The notes: generated by a model from the letters alone, not told the origin. Shown: positions 1 through 6,389, numbered from the stretch's first letter. The stretch is 15,737 bases of DNA from Candidatus Omnitrophota bacterium (GCA_018829455.1 JAHJUB010000048.1:1-15737), one strand, 5' to 3'. Numbers and translations are program-made.

Positions 1-64
1 ATCAGCCAGAATTATAACATACATAAAATATCCTGTCAAGTCCTTGAATATCTTATACTCTTGG
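1..64. other. AT-rich leader with no gene seen
   Basis: This short AT-rich stretch lies downstream of the methyltransferase remnant stop codon. I see no reading frame, hairpin or repeat here that I can support. Confidence 0.4.
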
Positions 65-311
65 CTACATCTGAAATGAAAAAACAGGGCTCCGGCTTTT
101 CGTATCAACGAGTTTCACGATTTGGGCGGGGGTAAAATACGTTATATAATCTGGATTGATCTCAAAACCAACGTAAGATTGCCCCAATTCTTTTGCTGCC
201 GCACACTCCGAACCAGTACCAACGAAAGGTACTAATACAACGCCATCTTTTTTGGGCATAGCAGATTTTATCAATTTCTTAGATAGTTCGAATGGTTTTT
301 GTGTTGGGCGA
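65..311 (-). pseudogene. 3' remnant of a DNA N4/N6 (beta-class) methyltransferase, cut by the IS
   Basis: The frame reads RPTQKPFELSKKLI, then PKKDGVVLVPFVGTGSECAAA, then a glycine-rich turn followed by VGFEINPDY. This is the C-terminal layout of N4-cytosine/N6-adenine methyltransferases: an HPTQKP-like block, then motif I (FxGxG, here FVGTG) that binds S-adenosylmethionine, then an acidic strand end (FEIN). In these enzymes the catalytic (D/S)PP(Y/W) motif lies N-terminal to this part, and it is not present. An open frame could begin at TTG 274, but the homology continues upstream of that to the IS junction at 311/312. Its continuation lies across the IS at 1865-1795. The piece is a broken gene end and cannot be an active enzyme alone. 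The exact specificity and any restriction partner are unknown. Confidence 0.8.
306..311. repeat. Left copy of 6-bp target site duplication (gggcga)
   Basis: The hexamer gggcga occurs here directly outside the left end of the IS and again at 1795-1800 directly outside the right end. Joining the flanks through one copy keeps the methyltransferase frame open, which supports it as a true duplication made on insertion. Confidence 0.7.
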
Positions 312-313
312 AG

Positions 314-404
314 TGCCTCATCTAAAATCTATACGAAATTGAATCGCTGCCTCACCTAAGAAATCTATATGAAAACGTACCGCCTCTGGTAAGATAAGCA
401 GAAC
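314..404 (+). repeat. Left IS end: tandem array of about 2-3 terminal-repeat motifs
   Basis: Copy 1 begins tgcctca at 314 and runs to 337. Copy 2 begins tgcctca at 348 and runs through aatctatatgaa to about 373. A degenerate third, cgcctctggtaagataa, begins at 381. Spacing is 33-34 bp, about three helical turns, as expected for repeated transposase binding sites on one face of the DNA. This role is inferred from the spacing. Confidence 0.7.
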
Positions 405-407
405 AAA

Positions 408-462
408 GGCCGCCTTCGCGCTAAGCGCTACGGTTTTACCCGCCGAAGCTTCAGCGAAGGAG
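408..462. repeat. Palindromic CCGCCTTCGC / GCGAAGGAGG element in the IS leader
   Basis: Between the left IS end and the transposase gene there is an imperfect inverted repeat. Its arms are built from cgccttcgc (about 410-418) and gcgaagg (about 454-460), with a gaagcttc palindrome between them. It resembles the CCGCC/GGCGG palindromes seen in dnaA, in secA and upstream of secA in this window. It ends about 10 bases before the transposase ribosome-binding site, so it may also fold in the transposase mRNA leader. Confidence 0.5.
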
Positions 463-484
463 GGCGAGCCAAAGGAGGCGGTGA

Positions 485-1795
485 ATGGGGCTAACGATGA
501 GCGAAAAAAGAGCTATAACCAGGGAAGTGGCAAAGAGGTACCAGAAAGCGCCGAAGAAAGAAAAGGGGCAGATGCTGGACGAATTTGCGGAGACGCTTGG
601 TTACACCCGGTGTTACGCTTCTTATGTGCTACGGAATTGGGACCGGGAAATCAGCCGGCGCCTTAAGAACTGGGACAAGATCGTCCTGGTAAAAGACCCG
701 AAACTCAAGAAGAAGCGAATCAGGTTAAGGATTTACGACCAAGCCGTCCTGCCTCCTTTAAAAAAGGTCTGGGGGATCCTTAACTATCCCTGCGGCAAGA
801 GGCTGAAGCCTTTCCTGAAGGAGATAGTGCCGGTCTTGGAGAAATTCCGGGAGATTACAATGAACCCTGCCATCCGGGAAAAAATTCTTGAGATGAGCGC
901 CGCCACCATTGACCGGCTCTTGAAAGGCGAAAGAGAGAAGTGGCAGGTTAAGGGCAAGTCCACCACGAAACCCGGGCTGCTCTTAAAGAGCCAGATAAAA
1001 ATCAGAACCTTCTCCGAATGGAATGAAAATAAGCCCGGATTTATTGAAGTGGACCTGGTCGGACACGACGGCGGATACATAGACGGTTTCTACATCCAGA
1101 CGCTGACCGCCACCGATATCTTCACCGGATGGACAGAGACAGAAGCGGTTAAGAACAAAGCCCGAATCTGGGTCTTTCAGGGCTTGAAAAATCATCGGAG
1201 CCGGTTTCCTTTCCCCATCCTGGGCATAGACTCTGACAACGGCGGTGAATTTATCAACCACCCCCTCCACGAATACTGTCTGGCCGAGAGTATCACCTTC
1301 ACCAGAAGCCGTTCCTACCGCAAGAACGATAACTGCTACGTGGAGCAGAAGAATTTTTCAGTAGTCCGAAAAATGGTGGGTTATCGCCGGTATGACACTC
1401 CGGAGGAACAGGAAATACTCAACCGGCTCTACCGGTTTCTTTCCTTCTACACCAACTACTTCCAGCCGTTGAGAAAACTGGTTAAGAAAGAGCGAGTAGG
1501 CGCAAAGGTCAAAAAGACATACGACGCCCCCAGAACGCCCTACCGCCGCGTAATGGAAATACCCGAAATACCAGAGAGAACAAAAGAAACCTTAACCCGT
1601 CTCTACGACCAGATTAACCCGGCCCAATTGAAGCGGGAGATGGAAAAACTCCAGAATAGATTGATTGATCTTTCGGTGGCGAAAAAGAGAATGCGGAGAG
1701 AACAGAAGGAAGTGCAAAAACAGGAGGACTTCGTGTATAATTTAAGTGAGGCGGCGGAATCTATCCTTCGTATAGATTCTTACGTGAGGCATTAG
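485..1795 (+). CDS. IS transposase, rve/DDE integrase core, 436 aa
   Basis: The enzyme cuts and joins the IS ends. Residues about 28-52 (DEFAETLGYTRCYASYVLRNW) look like a helix-turn-helix for end binding. The integrase core carries the catalytic triad: D190 in IEVDLVGH, D251 in GIDSDNGGEF and E287 in NDNCYVEQKN, with 35 residues between the last two, a DD(35)E spacing. A basic C-terminal tail follows, with a coiled-coil-like stretch (about 385-415). The ATG at 485 is preceded at 471-478 by a strong ribosome-binding site (aaaggagg); a second ATG at 497 is too far from it. The gene runs into the right terminal repeat, and its stop TAG (1793-1795) takes its G from the target duplication. The frame is unbroken, so the element could still be active. 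The family assignment is uncertain. Confidence 0.9.
   Translation: MGLTMSEKRAITREVAKRYQKAPKKEKGQMLDEFAETLGYTRCYASYVLRNWDREISRRLKNWDKIVLVKDPKLKKKRIRLRIYDQAVLPPLKKVWGILNYPCGKRLKPFLKEIVPVLEKFREITMNPAIREKILEMSAATIDRLLKGEREKWQVKGKSTTKPGLLLKSQIKIRTFSEWNENKPGFIEVDLVGHDGGYIDGFYIQTLTATDIFTGWTETEAVKNKARIWVFQGLKNHRSRFPFPILGIDSDNGGEFINHPLHEYCLAESITFTRSRSYRKNDNCYVEQKNFSVVRKMVGYRRYDTPEEQEILNRLYRFLSFYTNYFQPLRKLVKKERVGAKVKKTYDAPRTPYRRVMEIPEIPERTKETLTRLYDQINPAQLKREMEKLQNRLIDLSVAKKRMRREQKEVQKQEDFVYNLSEAAESILRIDSYVRH
1746..1791 (-). repeat. Right IS end: two inverted copies of the terminal motif
   Basis: Read on the minus strand, copy 1 (1791-1767) is tgcctca, a short variable part, then aatctatacgaa. Copy 2 starts at 1753 with cgcctcactt and continues to about 1730. 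The copies are 38 bp apart, slightly wider than on the left. Both lie inside the last codons of the transposase gene, so the transposase C-terminus (SEAAESILRIDSYVRH) is encoded by the binding sites. Confidence 0.7.
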
Positions 1796-1800
1796 GGCGA
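1795..1800. repeat. Right copy of 6-bp target site duplication (gggcga)
   Basis: Matches 306-311 exactly and sits just outside the right IS end. Its first G completes the transposase stop codon. Confidence 0.7.
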
Positions 1801-1865
1801 GCGAGTTGTCCCCAGCTAAAGTGTAATTTATGGAAAACCATCAAATCACAAACCTTTATAATCAT
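1795..1865 (-). pseudogene. Upstream piece of the split DNA methyltransferase
   Basis: On the minus strand, the flank right of the IS reads KLHFSWGQLAR. It joins in frame, through one copy of the gggcga duplication, to PTQKPFELSKKLI at 311 and below. That gives an uninterrupted GQLARPTQKPFELSKK block, as expected N-terminal to motif I in beta-class methyltransferases. The frame has a stop at 1866-1868, so only this short piece survives, and the catalytic motif IV that should precede it is missing. The residues before KLHF (about 1830-1865) may not belong to the methyltransferase, since the DUF4143 remnant begins close by on the other strand. The identification rests on continuity across the IS. 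Confidence 0.6.
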
Positions 1866-2059
1866 TCATGCGCTCATCGAAAAGAAATTGATGGTTGCGC
1901 TCTGGAAGATTTAGCGGCCCAACATCTGATGGCTTGGAACTCCTACCGTAGAGATAAAAACAAGGTTTATTTATGGCGGACGGAGGTAGGTTTTTGGAAA
2001 TTGATTTTGTGGTCTATGGATGGAAAAAAGTTAGCCTAATCGGATGCGGGGGTCGTTAA
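1830..2059 (+). pseudogene. Frameshifted C-terminal fragment of a DUF4143-type (AAA) ATPase
   Basis: The frame from about 1878 reads KEIDGCALEDLAAQHLMAWN, then a tract ending VYLWRTEVG. This matches the C-terminal DUF4143 region of archaeal/bacterial AAA-type ATPases, where a G-x-x-LE-x-L-x-x-QHL-x-AW block is followed by (Y/F)WRT. In those proteins WRT leads into E(V/I)DFV. Here EIDFVVYG is present but in another frame, from 1997, because the T-run at 1991-1995 is out of register by one or two bases. After VVYG the homology stops and the frame runs into the end of dppB. The N-terminal ATPase domain is absent. The first 48 bases are unlike the family and probably chance frame. It is a dead remnant, probably of a mobile or toxin-like accessory gene. 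Confidence 0.65.
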
Positions 2060-2993
2060 CCGCCAAAAGAATGTCGGCCAAAAGATTACCCACCACCAAC
2101 AGCAGCCCGCCGAAGAAGAGCGAAGCCATTATCACGTAGAGGTCCTGGCTCATCACCGCGGCCAGCATCAACTGCCCCAGCCCCGGCCAGGAGAGGATAA
2201 TCTCCACCAGCGCCACCCCGGACAGAAGGCCGGAAAGTTCGTAACCCAGAAGCGTAATTAAAGGGTTAAGGCTGTTGCGCAGAACGTGGTGAAAAACCTT
2301 TCGCTCCGCAAGCCCTTTGCCGCGCAAGGCGGTTACGAAGGGCGCGGCAAGATTCTCCAGAAAGTTAGCCCGTGTTATCCGGAAGAGGCCGCCGAACCCG
2401 ACGATGGTCAAAACCAGGGCCGGAAGACTTACGTGCCAGAGCCGGTCTGCAAAACGAAGCGGCGCGGAGAGTTCTCCGGCAAAGACGCCCTGGCTGCCGC
2501 CCAGCGGAAAGAGGCCGGTGCGGGCCGCAAAGACCAGAAAGAGAAGGGCCAGGAAAAAAGAGGGAATAGAGATGCTGACGAAAGCAAAGACCGAGAATAT
2601 TTTGTCCACCGGCTTGTGTGCCTTGATTGCGGCCAGCACGCCCAGCGGCACGCTGACCAGCCAGGTAAGAAAGAGCGTAATCAGAGAAAGGAACAGGGTA
2701 TTAATCAGCCGCTCTCGTATGAGGGTGGCAACCGGTATGTGGTAGACGAAAGAGACGCCCAAGTTAAGAGTGAAAAGGTTTCGCAGCCACTTGAGGTACT
2801 GAATTACCGGGTTTGCGCCCAGACCAAACTGCTGCCGCATCAATTTCAGGGTCTCCGGTGAAATCTGCGGGTCAAGGGAAAGTTTGGTGAAGTAATCGCC
2901 GGGCGCCAGTTGCATCACCAGAAAAGAGAGGAAGGTCATCCCGATTAAGAGCGGGACAAGGTGCAGAAACCGTTTGCCTATATATCGCCACAT
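2031..2993 (-). CDS. dppB: ABC transporter permease, DppB/OppB family
   Basis: One of the two membrane permeases of a peptide/nickel/oligopeptide ABC importer; it would pair with a DppC-type permease and two ATPases. At 320 aa it has family length. I see an N-terminal membrane segment (about 9-29), then segments near 97-122, 134-158, 186-206, 243-270 and 287-315. The permease EAA loop lies near 219-250 (ALRGKGLAERKVFHHVLRN), and the C-terminus DPRIRLG is typical. The gene starts at ATG 2993, eleven bases after a GGACGCAGAT repeat, and no clear ribosome-binding site precedes it. Downstream, where dppC and the ATPases would be expected, there is only the ATPase remnant and the IS. It is therefore an orphan here; substrate and function are uncertain. 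Confidence 0.88.
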   Translation of the reverse strand: MWRYIGKRFLHLVPLLIGMTFLSFLVMQLAPGDYFTKLSLDPQISPETLKLMRQQFGLGANPVIQYLKWLRNLFTLNLGVSFVYHIPVATLIRERLINTLFLSLITLFLTWLVSVPLGVLAAIKAHKPVDKIFSVFAFVSISIPSFFLALLFLVFAARTGLFPLGGSQGVFAGELSAPLRFADRLWHVSLPALVLTIVGFGGLFRITRANFLENLAAPFVTALRGKGLAERKVFHHVLRNSLNPLITLLGYELSGLLSGVALVEIILSWPGLGQLMLAAVMSQDLYVIMASLFFGGLLLVVGNLLADILLAVNDPRIRLG

Positions 2994-3003
2994 TTTGAAT
3001 TAA

Positions 3004-3136
3004 TTGGACGCAGATTATCACAGATTACCGCAGATAAATGCAGATACATATTAAAATTTATATGAATTGCTTAAGAAATGTTCTAGAGATTATCGCTTAG
3101 CATTATCTTGTTGTTTCTGCGTACATCTGCGTCCAA
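3004..3136. repeat. Intergenic hairpin repeat A, copy 1 (GGACGCAGAT type)
   Basis: The left arm begins ttggacgcagattatcac at 3004 and holds several iterated cgcagat units. The right arm ends tctgcgtacatctgcgtcc at about 3133. The AT-rich middle also matches copy 2 (8428-8547), so the whole unit is one repeat family and more than a simple stem-loop. It fills nearly the whole gap between the exported protein gene and dppB. Confidence 0.85.
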
Positions 3137-3150
3137 AATCTTTAATTAAA

Positions 3151-3831
3151 TTACGGAAGCAGGGAGAGACGGCTGGAGAACGCGCCTTTCGCGGAGTATC
3201 CCAAATCCACGCTGCCCTGCGTCTCGCCGGAAATCAGATGGCCCTCTGCAAACAAACCGCTTCCTTTTCCCTGATTAATCTCAAATCCTATTTTGGCGCA
3301 TGGTTTGCCGTTAAAAACCGCCGGACCAAGGTACCAGCATCGGGTAAGGTCTGGAAAGACCTGGGACAGGAAAAGGTTCCACGGCAAGCCGGACGAACCG
3401 CTTGATACCTCATGCCCGGGCATGAGACCAAAAGGGCCTACCCTGACCTTCACGGTCTGGCCGGCAGCCGAAGCTGGGGAAACGGTTTCTTTGGAACCGA
3501 TTGTGGTCCTGGCGCTGAACCCCTCAGCCCTCGCCTCAAACGTGGTAATGCCAACGGAATCAACCTCAACCATCCGGACAGACGCCTGAAAAGTAATCTT
3601 TGTTACAACCGGCAGGTCCTGGCCAACGCTCCCGGACATTTTAACTTCGTGCTGCAAATCCAGCCGGTAGCGGAGCGTCTGGTTGGGTTGAAACTGATAT
3701 TGAAGCGAACCGGCGTTTTGGGCGGGGGCGCGTTGGGGGGAAAAAAGCAACAGCGTCAGTATTGAGATTGCCGCGCCCCAACTACAGGACAGGCGAGACG
3801 CCTGTCCCACCGAATGGGCTCGCAATGACAT
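3151..3831 (-). CDS. Putative exported protein of unknown function
   Basis: I do not recognise the family with confidence. From ATG 3831 it is 226 aa. A basic N-region is followed by a hydrophobic core (AAISILTLLLF) and a signal-peptidase-like site (RAPA before QNAG), so it is probably exported. The mature part is beta-rich: FQPNQTLRYRLDLQHEVKM, then a repeated strand pattern, VGPFGLMPGHEV and a C-terminal strand pair. This somewhat resembles DUF6263-like or other lipoprotein-type beta proteins. A TTG at 3849 in the same frame overlaps the aminotransferase gene. ATG 3831 lies one base past that gene's stop and is preferred, though neither has a good ribosome-binding site. Part of the N-region (GQASRLSC) is encoded by a perfect palindrome, so the present start may be repeat-derived. 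Confidence 0.65.
   Translation of the reverse strand: MSLRAHSVGQASRLSCSWGAAISILTLLLFSPQRAPAQNAGSLQYQFQPNQTLRYRLDLQHEVKMSGSVGQDLPVVTKITFQASVRMVEVDSVGITTFEARAEGFSARTTIGSKETVSPASAAGQTVKVRVGPFGLMPGHEVSSGSSGLPWNLFLSQVFPDLTRCWYLGPAVFNGKPCAKIGFEINQGKGSGLFAEGHLISGETQGSVDLGYSAKGAFSSRLSLLP
3787..3807. repeat. Perfect palindrome ggacaggcg-aga-cgcctgtcc inside a signal peptide
   Basis: A 9-bp perfect stem with a 3-base loop lies in the coding start of the exported protein and is read as part of its N-region. The adjacent tgtcattgcgagc on the minus strand (3830-3818) also resembles a widespread dispersed bacterial repeat. Both point to repeat insertion at the gene start. Confidence 0.65.
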
Positions 3832-3832
3832 C

Positions 3833-4993
3833 TTAATGTGTTTGGGCAAAATAATTTACCAGCCGGTTGGCTGCTTCCGTAAGGACCTCTTCCGAAACCG
3901 CGTAGGAAAGCCGCAGGTATCCCTCCATACCGAAGGCCTTGCCCGGCACCAGGGCGACCTGCGCCTCTTTTAGGAGGCGGGAAGCGAACTCAACCGAATC
4001 CTTGATTGACGGATGGGTGAAAAAGAGGTAGAAGGCGCCGGCCGGATAAGGGTAGGAAATCTCCTTGACCGGGGAAAGAATTTTTAAGAGAAGGTCCCGG
4101 CGCTTTTGAAACGCCCGGCACATCTCCTGCACGCTCTGCTGGTTCCCGGAAAGCGCGGCGACGGCGGCCGCCTGGCTCAAAGAGCAGGGGTTTGAGGTTG
4201 ATTGGTCCTGGAGTTTTGCGCAGGCGTCGGCTAATTCCTGGGACCCTAAAAACCAGCCGATGCGCCAGCCGGTCATGGCGTAGGTCTTGGATGCGGCGCC
4301 GACGATTACAGTCCGCTCTTCCATCCCGGGGATACTGGCCATACTGCAGAAGGACTGACCGTCATAAAGAAAACGCTGATAGGCGTCGTCTGATATAACT
4401 AAAACCTCTTTATCCCGCACCCAACGCGAAATATCTTCCAGTTCTTTTTTTGTGTAAACCACGCCGGAAGGGTTGTTGGGGCTGTTGATAATCAGACATC
4501 TGGTTTTATTTGTAAAAAACCGCTCCAGGTTTTCGGGCTTCACTTTCAGGTCCGTTCCGGCCGGCACAAAAACCGGAACGCCGTCAGCCAGTTTCACCAT
4601 CTCCGGATAACTGGTCCAATAAGGCGCCGGGATAAGCGCCTCGTCGCCCGGGTCTAACAAAGATTGGAAGAGGTTGTAGAGGGTGTGCTTGGAGCCGCAG
4701 GAAACGATAACCTGGTTGACCCCATAAATAAGCCCGGTGTCTTCCCTGGCCCGCCGGCAGATCGCTTCCCGCAAGGCCAGAATTCCCCGGCTGTCCGTGT
4801 ACCGGCTAAAATTATCCCTAACCGCAGCGATAACCGCTTCTTTCGCTTCAGTTGGCGCCGGAAAGTCCGGTTCGCCCACCGAAAGATTAAGAATTTTAAC
4901 CCCACGGTCTTGAAGTTCTTTTGCCTTCCGGCCGGCCGCCAGGGTTGCGGAAGGAACGAGGTTGGTTATCCGCTGAGACAACTTCAGGTTCAT
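3833..4993 (-). CDS. PLP-dependent aminotransferase, class I, AspB/AspC-like
   Basis: Probably an aspartate (or broader) transaminase that moves an amino group between an amino acid and a 2-oxo acid in the cytoplasm. It has 386 aa, the usual length. Key residues visible are the PLP Schiff-base lysine K236 (GAASKTYAMTGWRIGW), N174 in NSPNNPSG, D202 in SDDAY (pyridine nitrogen partner) and a C-terminal substrate-binding arginine in YLRLSYAV. The N-terminal SVGEPDFPAP and PYWTSYPEM point to the Bacillus/Thermus-type aspartate aminotransferase (subgroup Ib). Its ATG (4993-4991) overlaps the previous gene's stop by one base (TAATG), and there is no ribosome-binding site, so translation is probably coupled to the upstream aminotransferase. 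Exact substrate is uncertain. Confidence 0.88.
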   Translation of the reverse strand: MNLKLSQRITNLVPSATLAAGRKAKELQDRGVKILNLSVGEPDFPAPTEAKEAVIAAVRDNFSRYTDSRGILALREAICRRAREDTGLIYGVNQVIVSCGSKHTLYNLFQSLLDPGDEALIPAPYWTSYPEMVKLADGVPVFVPAGTDLKVKPENLERFFTNKTRCLIINSPNNPSGVVYTKKELEDISRWVRDKEVLVISDDAYQRFLYDGQSFCSMASIPGMEERTVIVGAASKTYAMTGWRIGWFLGSQELADACAKLQDQSTSNPCSLSQAAAVAALSGNQQSVQEMCRAFQKRRDLLLKILSPVKEISYPYPAGAFYLFFTHPSIKDSVEFASRLLKEAQVALVPGKAFGMEGYLRLSYAVSEEVLTEAANRLVNYFAQTH

Positions 4994-6165
4994 TATAATA
5001 TTTTTGCAATGTTGCGCGCCGCCTGACGCAAACGCTGTTCATTCTCCACCAGGGCAATTCGCACAAAACCTTCGCCGTATTGACCAAAGCCAACGCCCGG
5101 CGAAACAGCTACGTCCGCCTTTTCCAACAAAAGGGTGGCAAAAGCCAGCGACCCCATCATCCGTAGTTTTTCCGGCAGGGGCGCCCAGAGGTACATCGTG
5201 GCCGGGGAAAGCGGCACGTCCCAACCAATTTTTTTCAAACACGAAACCAGTACGTCCCGGCGCTTCTGGTACGTCTGTCGTGTCTGGACCACACATTCCT
5301 GGGGACCGTTCAGGGCGGCAACGGCCGCCATCTGTATCGGCGTGAAAACACCGTAATCGTAGTAACTTTTCAACTTCACCAGTGCGCCGACCAGCTCTTC
5401 GTTACCCACCGCAAAACCAACCCGCCAACCGGCCATGTTGTAAGTCTTGGACAAGGAATAGAATTCAATCGCTATCTCTTTTGCCCCCGGCACCTGCAAG
5501 ATACTGGGTGCGGTGCCCCCGTCAAAAACCAGTTCTCCGTAAGCCAGGTCGTGGATAAGAAAAAGGTTGTTCCGGCGGCAAAAATCGACCGCTTCTTTCA
5601 AAAAATCAAGACCGGCCACCGCGGTGGTAGGGTTGTGGGGAAAAGAAAGGAGCATGGCTTTTGGCTTGGGTTCAACCTTGAGATTAATTTTGGCCAAATC
5701 CGGCAAAAAATTATTCTCCGCCCGCAACGGCATGTCCTGTGTCCTTACGCCGACGATGTGAAACGGGAAATAGTGAGCCGGGTAGCTGGGGTTTGGCACC
5801 AGAATGGATTCGCCCGCGTTAAAGGCAGCCGAGGCGAAGTGGCACAGGCCTTCCTTGCTGCCGATAACCACCACCGCTTCTTTTTCCGGGTCAAGCGAAA
5901 CATCAAAACGTTTTGCGTACCGCCTAACAATCGCCTGGCGCAAAACACCGATTCCCTTTGAAGCAGAATAGCGGTGTACCCCGGGTTCGTCGACCGCCTC
6001 TTTCAATTTAGCGACGACGTGGGGTGGCGCCGGTAGGTCCGGGTTACCCATGCCCAAATCGATCACGTCGCGGCCTTCGGCCCGCGCCTGGGCGTTAAGC
6101 CGGCTTATCCGCTCAAAGATATACGGCGGAAGACCGGCAATCCGTTCCGACTTGCAGTTAATCAT
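4993..6165 (-). CDS. PLP-dependent aminotransferase, AlaC / LL-DAP aminotransferase-like
   Basis: A 390-aa transaminase most like E. coli AlaC (glutamate-pyruvate transaminase) and proteins annotated as LL-diaminopimelate aminotransferase. It shares the RI.GLPPY(I/V)F start, DLGMGNPD, HRYSASKGI and VVIGSKEGLCH. The Schiff-base lysine is K240 (YSLSKTYNMAGWRVGF), N178 lies in FPHNPT and D206 in IHDLAYGE. With dapA in the same gene run, conversion of tetrahydrodipicolinate to LL-diaminopimelate (the DapL shortcut) is possible, but alanine synthesis fits the sequence at least as well. The gene overlaps the stop of the lipoyl-domain gene by four bases (ATGA), a sign of translational coupling, and its own stop overlaps the next aminotransferase start. 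Confidence 0.88.
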   Translation of the reverse strand: MINCKSERIAGLPPYIFERISRLNAQARAEGRDVIDLGMGNPDLPAPPHVVAKLKEAVDEPGVHRYSASKGIGVLRQAIVRRYAKRFDVSLDPEKEAVVVIGSKEGLCHFASAAFNAGESILVPNPSYPAHYFPFHIVGVRTQDMPLRAENNFLPDLAKINLKVEPKPKAMLLSFPHNPTTAVAGLDFLKEAVDFCRRNNLFLIHDLAYGELVFDGGTAPSILQVPGAKEIAIEFYSLSKTYNMAGWRVGFAVGNEELVGALVKLKSYYDYGVFTPIQMAAVAALNGPQECVVQTRQTYQKRRDVLVSCLKKIGWDVPLSPATMYLWAPLPEKLRMMGSLAFATLLLEKADVAVSPGVGFGQYGEGFVRIALVENEQRLRQAARNIAKIL

Positions 6166-6389
6166 TCGATTACGGCCAGCACCTGGTCGACTTTTACTTT
6201 GTCGCCTTCTATGACGCTAATCTGTTTCACCGTTCCGGAGGTCGGTGCCGGCAGGTTAAAGCTGGTCTTTTCCGTGGTTAGTTCCACCAGGTCTTCGCTT
6301 TCTTTTACGGCGTCGCCGACCTTCTTGTACCAGAAAGAAACGCTGGCTTCCTCAATTCCTTCGCCCATCTCCGGTAATTTTACTTCCAT
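6162..6389 (-). CDS. Stand-alone lipoyl (2-oxo acid dehydrogenase E2-type) domain, 75 aa
   Basis: A single lipoyl domain of 75 aa: VKLPEMGEGIEEASV at the start, ELTTEKTSFNLPAP at the exposed hairpin, and GTVKQISVIEGDKVKVDQVL after it. The lysine of TEKT (K41) is the expected lipoylation site. Such domains swing acyl groups between active sites in pyruvate and other 2-oxo acid dehydrogenases. No E2 catalytic domain, E1 or E3 follows, so it is either a free carrier or a detached E2 N-terminus. A GTG at 6395 is in frame but sits on the ribosome-binding site. The GGAGG at 6401-6397 is seven bases from ATG 6389, which fixes the start. lipA lies just upstream and could modify it. It overlaps the next gene by four bases. 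Confidence 0.85.
   Translation of the reverse strand: MEVKLPEMGEGIEEASVSFWYKKVGDAVKESEDLVELTTEKTSFNLPAPTSGTVKQISVIEGDKVKVDQVLAVIE

Larger units (their letters stand above)
312..1794 (+). mobile_element. Insertion sequence, about 1.48 kb, DDE (rve-type) transposase, intact
   Basis: Both ends carry an inverted repeat that begins tgcctca and ends atctatacgaa: 314-337 on the left and 1791-1767 inverted on the right, with about 5-6 variable bases in the middle. A 6-bp direct repeat, gggcga, flanks it at 306-311 and 1795-1800. One full-length transposase gene fills it. Further degenerate copies of the end motif follow inside both ends. It interrupts a DNA methyltransferase gene. The transposase is a retroviral-integrase-fold type. 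I recall similar proteins among IS481-like or unclassified (ISNCY/IS1202-like) elements, but I cannot fix the family without a search. The outermost 2-3 bases (ag on the left, tta on the right) do not match, so the exact ends could be off by that much. Confidence 0.85.

Noticed and set aside
314..404. Possible short CRISPR array because of repeats at 33-34 bp spacing
   Set aside because: Only two to three degenerate copies exist, they match the inverted IS end on the other side, and there are no cas genes. They are IS terminal motifs.
2286..2861. Long open frame of 191 codons on the plus strand opposite dppB
   Set aside because: It is antisense to a clear permease, has highly charged low-complexity composition and no ribosome-binding site; it is a shadow of dppB codon usage.
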